Positions 5,939 through 10,088 of a stretch of DNA of 10,088 nt are shown here, in pieces (positions within the stretch are counted from its first letter, which is position 1; every line of letters begins with the position of its first letter). This stretch comes from Legionellales bacterium UBA4722 (GTDB taxonomy: Bacteria > Pseudomonadota > Gammaproteobacteria > DSM-16500), in assembly GCA_002404295.1 (NCBI GenBank), contig DHJK01000162.1, positions 1-10,088 on the forward strand. Direction: 5' to 3'. A program made the translations under genes and the position numbers. Under the pieces are notes generated by a model. It did no database searches. It saw nothing but the letters and a program-made list of their open reading frames with translations, and was not told the origin of the DNA.

Positions 5939-7786
5939 TTATCGTGTGAGTTGGTTTTGGTTTCTCTGTTCTATTGTAGCAAGTGCTCCATCACTTTTAG
6001 AGCGAGAGAATGTACCGAGTGTTGCAAGTGCCGTAGACATATTAGGCGTAAAATAAACTGATCCTCTGCCTAATGCTGCTACTGATTGGGCATGTTTTCG
6101 AAGATCAGCAGCATTACCACCTATAGAGTTTGCAGCTGTTGCTTCTGCTTTACCTAACATTTCTAGTTTGTCTGCTTCTGCTTCAGCAAGAATATGGATT
6201 TTATTTGCTTCTGCTTTAGCTTCTCTCTCTGTAATGCGCGCGTTGCTTTCTGATTGCATTGATAATATATCTTGTTGATTTTTTGCAGTTATTAAATTTT
6301 TACGTGCGACACATCCAGCAGTTTCTTCACTGGTTCTTGCCTCTATTTTGTCGAGGGCTTGCCTATCTACTGAGTCTCGTGCTTTTTGCTCCAATGGTTG
6401 CGGGTTTTGAACGGAGGTTTGTACTATTTCAACACCTTGATTTTCAAAAAGGTTATTGAGTTCTTTAGTGATGTACTCACACATGCTTAAACCAGCGGGC
6501 GCACTTGGTGGCAGCATTTGTGATGAGCTTGAAGAATCTGCACATGCTTTTGTTTCTGCTGCTTGTGTTTCACCTGCAGTTTCCAGCGACGCAGTTGTAG
6601 AATAAGTTGATGATGTAGCTATACTTTGTGTAGGTGTTGAGGGTAGTGTTTCTGTATCCTGATTATCCAGGCTAGTCGGTTTTAATTGGCTTTCTCTGTA
6701 GGTAGGTAACTTAAACTTATAGGATTTTCTATAAAAACTCATTCCATGGACTTGATTTATGTCATTAAGATCTAGCGAGGGAATGATAGCAGTGAAAGCT
6801 GCGTTAACCATGTTTTTAATCATCGTTTCAATATTTTTATAGTAGCCTAATTCTTTAACAGCTTTCATTGGATCAGTAATTCTTATGTTAACTTCTCCTT
6901 CGACAGAAAGAGCGAGACCTTCCTTAGAGCGAACTGGCACTCGTATTCCGTTGAGTGGATGTAGCCTCTCTGAAATAGTATCGTGATAGACTTCCGCTGG
7001 CGCAATTTCATGCCATCCGGTACCCAGTTTTTCTAGGGTGCCATCTTGACGGGTCTTTATTCCTACGTGTCCTTCTTCAATTCTTTCAAATCGAAGACCG
7101 TAACTTTCTACTTCTTGTCCATCTTTTATTTCAACTTTGCGATCGATTTTAATGGATTTTTCATGTTGGCTACGAATAAATTCTTTGAAAATTATTGTTG
7201 AGGACTCAAAAACATGTTTTCCTTGGGATAAGAAGTGATATTCGCCAGTTTGGCTGTCCAAAACACACGCTAATTGTCCAGCGGTCACAGTAATAATCTG
7301 TGCTGTGCCATGCTTTATATGCTCTTGTGTTATTTCGACATTGCCCATATCTTCCGACCAACGATCAAGTAAAATATGCCATCCAGGCTGCAAAAATTCT
7401 GGTTTTCCTTGAGTTGAGATTTGTCCAAGTGATCCTTGTGGTACGTATATGCGGGTGGTAAAAAACCATCCATAAAATGGAGTCAAAGATAGAGCGCGTT
7501 TCCACCACGTCCATTTAGCGTATGTTACACAGTGAGCCCCCGTTTTTTTATCTAAAATGCCTTCATTATTTTTATTCTCTGGGTCATTGAATAGCTGTGC
7601 GCTTTTCTTTGGCGTTCGAGCATATTTTTGAAATGCTGGCGGCAAGGCTCTAATTATTTCTTTTTCTTTTTCTTTATCGTCTTCTGTAAAGTTTTGAAGG
7701 CCTGCGATTATTGGAAGTTTTGCTTCATCTTTGCGTTCGTTTGTTTTTACTGAAATATCTAGAGCTTTGGGTGAGGCGCTGAACAT
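5939..7786 (-). CDS. SPFH/band 7 (flotillin-like) protein with tandem beta units and a low-complexity insert
   Basis: The 615-residue product belongs to the stomatin/prohibitin/flotillin superfamily, proteins that oligomerise at membranes and organise microdomains. A charged N-terminus (1-85) precedes an aromatic hydrophobic stretch (91-114, KWTWWKRALSLTPFYGWFFT) that could associate with membrane; there is no classic signal peptide. Three related beta units follow: 115-139 (VPQGSLGQI...LQPGWHIL), 167-192 (VTAGQLACV...LSQGKHVF) and 236-261 (IEEGHVGIK...LGTGWHEI). The last one starts the SPFH core, which continues through VEGEVNIRITDPMKAVKELG (295-314). Residues about 362-432 form a Ser/Thr/Pro/Gln-rich insert inside the SPFH helical part, which resumes at MCEYITKELNNLFENQGVEIV. 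Residues about 465-575 are a flotillin-like Ala/Glu-rich coiled coil (EREAKAEANK, AEAEADKLEMLGKAEATAA). The ATG has GGAG (7793-7796 on the complement) six bases upstream. Confidence 0.87.
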   Translation of the reverse strand: MFSASPKALDISVKTNERKDEAKLPIIAGLQNFTEDDKEKEKEIIRALPPAFQKYARTPKKSAQLFNDPENKNNEGILDKKTGAHCVTYAKWTWWKRALSLTPFYGWFFTTRIYVPQGSLGQISTQGKPEFLQPGWHILLDRWSEDMGNVEITQEHIKHGTAQIITVTAGQLACVLDSQTGEYHFLSQGKHVFESSTIIFKEFIRSQHEKSIKIDRKVEIKDGQEVESYGLRFERIEEGHVGIKTRQDGTLEKLGTGWHEIAPAEVYHDTISERLHPLNGIRVPVRSKEGLALSVEGEVNIRITDPMKAVKELGYYKNIETMIKNMVNAAFTAIIPSLDLNDINQVHGMSFYRKSYKFKLPTYRESQLKPTSLDNQDTETLPSTPTQSIATSSTYSTTASLETAGETQAAETKACADSSSSSQMLPPSAPAGLSMCEYITKELNNLFENQGVEIVQTSVQNPQPLEQKARDSVDRQALDKIEARTSEETAGCVARKNLITAKNQQDILSMQSESNARITEREAKAEANKIHILAEAEADKLEMLGKAEATAANSIGGNAADLRKHAQSVAALGRGSVYFTPNMSTALATLGTFSRSKSDGALATIEQRNQNQLTR

Positions 7787-7836
7787 AATTTTCTCCTATC
7801 AGTTTATAAAGTGAGATCAGCAGAATATCAGAAGAA

Positions 7837-7855
7837 CCTTAAGAGAATCTTAAGG
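7837..7855. promoter_or_regulatory. Perfect palindrome upstream of the SPFH gene
   Basis: CCTTAAGA (7837-7844) and TCTTAAGG (7848-7855) flank GAA, a perfect 8-bp inverted repeat starting 51 bp before the SPFH start codon. Further upstream on the - strand, TTGAAC (7906-7911) could be a -35 box with a poor -10 after it. The palindrome may be an operator or a leader hairpin; no known regulator site is matched. Confidence 0.35.
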
Positions 7856-7930
7856 AGATTTAAAAAAATAATTTTTTTTCACATCATTACTTTAAATAAT
7901 ATCCTGTTCAATTTTTACTCCTGTAATACG

Positions 7931-7994
7931 TATAAAGCGCCGACCATTCCATGTCTTCTGATAAAAAGCTGTTTTATAATGCGCCGACCTCTCC
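7931..7994. repeat. Two 20-bp direct repeats with GCGCCGACC core
   Basis: The segments at 7931-7950 and 7975-7994 agree at 17 of 20 positions (TATAAAGCGCCGACC and TATAATGCGCCGACC, followed by ATTCC or TCTCC). The right one merges into the REP-like hairpin at 7981-8008, so the left looks like a decayed or partial copy of the same element. Confidence 0.6.
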
Positions 7995-8025
7995 CACAAG
8001 CGGAGAGGCTGCGCTGAGCGAAGCG
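7981..8025 (-). repeat. REP-like palindromic element, copy A, after typA
   Basis: CCTCTCC (7988-7994) and GGAGAGG (8002-8008) form a 7-bp stem around CACAAGC; a second small stem, CGCT/AGCG, lies at 8012-8025. Read on the complement, 7981-8008 matches copy B (10038-10065) at 26 of 28 positions. It starts only a few bases after the typA stop codon, so it may end or protect the typA transcript. Dispersed paired hairpins of this kind are typical of REP/BIME elements. Confidence 0.75.
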
Positions 8026-8029
8026 ATCT

Positions 8030-9850
8030 TTATTTTCTCTTTCGCTCATGTTCTTTCAAGAATTTTTTACGAACTCGAATCGATAAAGGTGTGATTTCGA
8101 CTAACTCATCATCCTCAATAAATTCTAACGCTTGTTCTAACGACATCAAAATAGGTGGAATCAACAAAATGTTTTCATCAGAGCCCGCAGCACGCATATT
8201 GGTAAGCTGCTTAGCTTTAGTCGCATTAACCACCAGATCATTATCACGGGTGTGAACGCCGACGATCATGCCTTCGTACACTTCTGTTTGTGGTGAAATT
8301 AACATACGACCACGTTCTTGCAAATTCCATAAGGCAAACGCTAAAGCAACGCCTGATTGATTGGAAATAAGAACACCGTTCAGTCTGTGTGGAATTTCGC
8401 CTTTGACAGCAGGTCCGTAATGGCTAAATACATGATGCATGACGCCGGTGCCGGATGTCATGGTTAAGAAGTCAGTATGGAAACCAATTAACGCACGGGA
8501 AGGAACAATAAAGTCTAAACGTACACGACCTTTATCGTCTTGCATCATGTGTTTCAACTCGCCTTTGCGGGAGCCAAGTTGTTCCATGACCGAGCCTTGG
8601 TGAGCGGTTTCTACGTCGATGGTGAGTGCTTCGAAAGGTTCGTGCATTTCACCGTCAACCATTTTAGTAATAACTTCAGGCCTGGAGACTGCAAGTTCAA
8701 AACCTTCGCGTCGCATGTTTTCAATGAGGATTGAAAGATGTAATTCACCACGGCCTGATACTCTGAATTTATCTGGATCAGCAGTGTCTTCAACGCGTAG
8801 TGCGACGTTATGTAAAAGCTCTTTATCTAAACGTTCGCGAATTTTTCTGCTGGTAACATATTTCCCTTCGCGTCCTGCGAATGGCGAAGTGTTAACTTGG
8901 AATGTCATGCTCACAGTAGGTTCATCAACAGACAGTGCAGGTAATGCTTCTACACACAATGGATCGCACAAGGTATCCGAAATTTTTAATCCATCGATAC
9001 CGGTGATGGCGACAATGTTGCCCGCTGAGGCCATAGGCACTTCAGAGCGCTCAAGTCCTAAATATTCCAGCACTTGTAATATACGACCTTGACGTACTTT
9101 GTTTTCATGGTCAATGATGCTAACAGCCATATTTGTTTTAACTTGGCCGCGACGAATACGACCTACACCAATCATGCCTACGTAGCTTGAATAATCCAGC
9201 GTGCTGATTTGCATTTGGAAAGGACCATCAAGATCAACAGGTGGTGGCGGTACATTCTTAACAATGGTTTCAAACAAGAGATCCATATTGTCTGCTTTAT
9301 CGTTAGGATCCATAACGGCATAGCCTAATAAAGCGGAGGTATAAATGATTGGGAAATCTAATTGCTTGTCTGTTGCGCCTAAGTTATCAAACAAATCGAA
9401 TACTTGATCGACGACCCAGTCAGGACGTGCGCCTGGACGGTCAATTTTATTAATAACGACAATAGGATTTAATCCTGCAGCGAATGCTTTTTGGGTTACG
9501 AAACGGGTTTGTGGCATGGGCCCATCAACGGCATCAACCAGTAATAATACTGAATCCACCATCGATAAAATACGTTCCACTTCACCACCGAAATCAGCGT
9601 GTCCGGGGGTATCTACAATGTTAATACGATATTCTTGGCTGTCACGTTCATCCCGCCAAACAAGAGCGGTATTTTTCGCTAAAATAGTGATGCCACGTTC
9701 GCGTTCGAGGTCATTGCTGTCCATCACGCGTTCTGTATTGTTAGTTTTCTTGGAGAGGCTGGCTGTTTGCTGTAACAGCTTGTCTACCAAGGTAGTTTTT
9801 CCATGATCTACATGCGCAATGATTGCAATATTTCGTAATTCTTCTGACAC
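8030..9850 (-). CDS. typA: Ribosome-associated GTPase TypA/BipA
   Basis: The 606-residue protein is a translational GTPase of the EF-G/LepA class, almost the length of E. coli BipA (607). It binds the 70S ribosome and helps 50S assembly and growth under cold or stress in studied species. All G motifs are intact: AHVDHGKTT (12-20), RGIT (52-55), DTPGH (80-84), NKID (134-137) and SAL (172-174). A beta-barrel domain II (about 205-290), an EF-G-like domain (about 305-385) and the TypA-specific C-terminal domain follow, ending in a basic tail (KKFLKEHERKRK). The start is GTG: AGGTGG (complement of 9857-9862) lies six bases upstream, and the protein begins MSEELRNIAIIAHVDHGK as is usual for the family. 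The gene is visibly less AT-rich than its neighbours, as expected for a highly expressed core gene. It sits between two inverted REP-like elements. Confidence 0.98.
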   Translation of the reverse strand: MSEELRNIAIIAHVDHGKTTLVDKLLQQTASLSKKTNNTERVMDSNDLERERGITILAKNTALVWRDERDSQEYRINIVDTPGHADFGGEVERILSMVDSVLLLVDAVDGPMPQTRFVTQKAFAAGLNPIVVINKIDRPGARPDWVVDQVFDLFDNLGATDKQLDFPIIYTSALLGYAVMDPNDKADNMDLLFETIVKNVPPPPVDLDGPFQMQISTLDYSSYVGMIGVGRIRRGQVKTNMAVSIIDHENKVRQGRILQVLEYLGLERSEVPMASAGNIVAITGIDGLKISDTLCDPLCVEALPALSVDEPTVSMTFQVNTSPFAGREGKYVTSRKIRERLDKELLHNVALRVEDTADPDKFRVSGRGELHLSILIENMRREGFELAVSRPEVITKMVDGEMHEPFEALTIDVETAHQGSVMEQLGSRKGELKHMMQDDKGRVRLDFIVPSRALIGFHTDFLTMTSGTGVMHHVFSHYGPAVKGEIPHRLNGVLISNQSGVALAFALWNLQERGRMLISPQTEVYEGMIVGVHTRDNDLVVNATKAKQLTNMRAAGSDENILLIPPILMSLEQALEFIEDDELVEITPLSIRVRKKFLKEHERKRK

Positions 9851-9942
9851 GATTATCCACCTATGTTTGCTGTGTTGTTAAAAAAGCGCTCCATCTTAAC
9901 CTAAACGTAGGGTTATAGCCAATTATCAGTGGGTTGTTGGGT

Positions 9943-9966
9943 AAAAAAATGAGTGCTGACTCATTT
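9943..9966 (-). terminator. Probable factor-independent terminator upstream of typA
   Basis: On the - strand AAATGAGT-CAGC-ACTCATTT forms a perfect 8-bp stem (9947-9966) with a 4-nt loop, running into seven T residues (complement of 9943-9949). The stem is AT-rich, so it is moderate in strength. It would end a - strand gene lying beyond the right edge and would separate it from typA, whose promoter must then lie within 9851-9942. Confidence 0.5.
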
Positions 9967-10036
9967 AATGCGCTAAAATACTTTGCTTGTTCAGGGGGAT
10001 CTGGCTTAATTGGCAAGAGCTGGAGCTGCTTAGGAC

Positions 10037-10076
10037 ACCTCTCCCCTTGTGGGAGAGGTCGACGCCGAAGGCGGCG
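10037..10076 (+). repeat. REP-like palindromic element, copy B, at the window end
   Basis: ACCTCTCCC (10037-10045) and GGGAGAGGT (10051-10059) form a perfect 9-bp stem around CTTGT. A second stem, CGCC-GAA-GGCG, follows at 10063-10073. The 28 bases 10038-10065 match copy A (7981-8008, opposite strand) at 26 positions. The two-hairpin layout is that of a REP unit. Confidence 0.8.
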
Positions 10077-10088
10077 GGGGGGGGGGGG
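10076..10088. other. Run of 13 G at the window end, probably an artefact
   Basis: The final 13 bases are G, directly after a dispersed repeat. A homopolymer G tail at the edge of a sequence is typical of two-colour short-read chemistry or of a contig broken at a repeat. It should not be read as biology unless a longer assembly confirms it. Confidence 0.7.

Noticed and set aside
7811..8017. 68-codon + strand frame between the SPFH gene and typA.
   Set aside because: It has no ribosome-binding site and crosses the palindrome and the REP-like element; the product looks like translated non-coding DNA.
8619..9092. 157-codon open frame on the + strand.
   Set aside because: It lies entirely inside the certain typA gene on the other strand, has a low-complexity Ser/Thr/Arg composition and no recognisable domain.
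10004..10020. Sequence resembling a tRNA D-arm (GCTTAATTGGCAAGAGC).
   Set aside because: No matching anticodon stem, T-arm or acceptor 3' strand follows; the REP-like element starts where they should be. A truncated tRNA cannot be excluded but is not supported.
9949..10088. Open + strand frame starting with ATG at 9949 and running off the right edge.
   Set aside because: The start lies inside the terminator hairpin, there is no clear ribosome-binding site, and the C-terminal half is translated REP sequence and the G run.

Overview
The window looks like chromosomal DNA of an AT-rich diderm bacterium, most likely a gammaproteobacterium. The DeoC is of the ~259-residue enterobacterial type, TypA is full length and close to the E. 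coli pattern, and the first gene is a secreted NlpC/P60 peptidoglycan peptidase of a domain architecture known from gammaproteobacteria. The low GC, the SPFH protein, the Fic protein and a cysteine-clustered membrane protein would fit a host-associated lineage such as Legionellales/Coxiella-like bacteria, but that placement is inference, not proof. The last 13 bases are all G, directly after a dispersed repeat, so the right edge is probably a contig end with a sequencing or assembly artefact.

Layout: (1) 167-2227, + strand: a four-domain NlpC/P60 cell-wall peptidase followed 57 nt later by a small secreted protein of unknown function. (2) 2299-2510: a long nested foldback repeat between convergent genes. 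(3) 2515-3291, - strand: deoC, deoxyribose-phosphate aldolase. (4) 3292-3574: a divergent intergenic region ending in two 38-bp units that are both direct and inverted repeats, immediately before (5) 3575-4750, + strand: a Fic-domain protein with an N-terminal inhibitory motif and a C-terminal winged helix. (6) 4883-7786, - strand: an SPFH/flotillin-like protein with three tandem beta units and a low-complexity insert, then a small HEAT-like ORF of doubtful status, then a multi-span membrane protein with a Cys cluster. (7) 8030-9850, - strand: typA/bipA with a GTG start. It is bracketed by two inverted copies of a 28-bp REP-like hairpin.

There is no obvious single system. typA and deoC are housekeeping genes. 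The less ordinary parts are the SPFH/membrane-protein cluster (possibly a membrane-organising module), the repeat-laden leader of the Fic gene, and at least two related families of CCTCTCCC-core palindromes in the intergenic spaces. No rRNA, complete tRNA, CRISPR array, integrase or transposase gene was seen. No gene-free stretch exceeds 300 bases.
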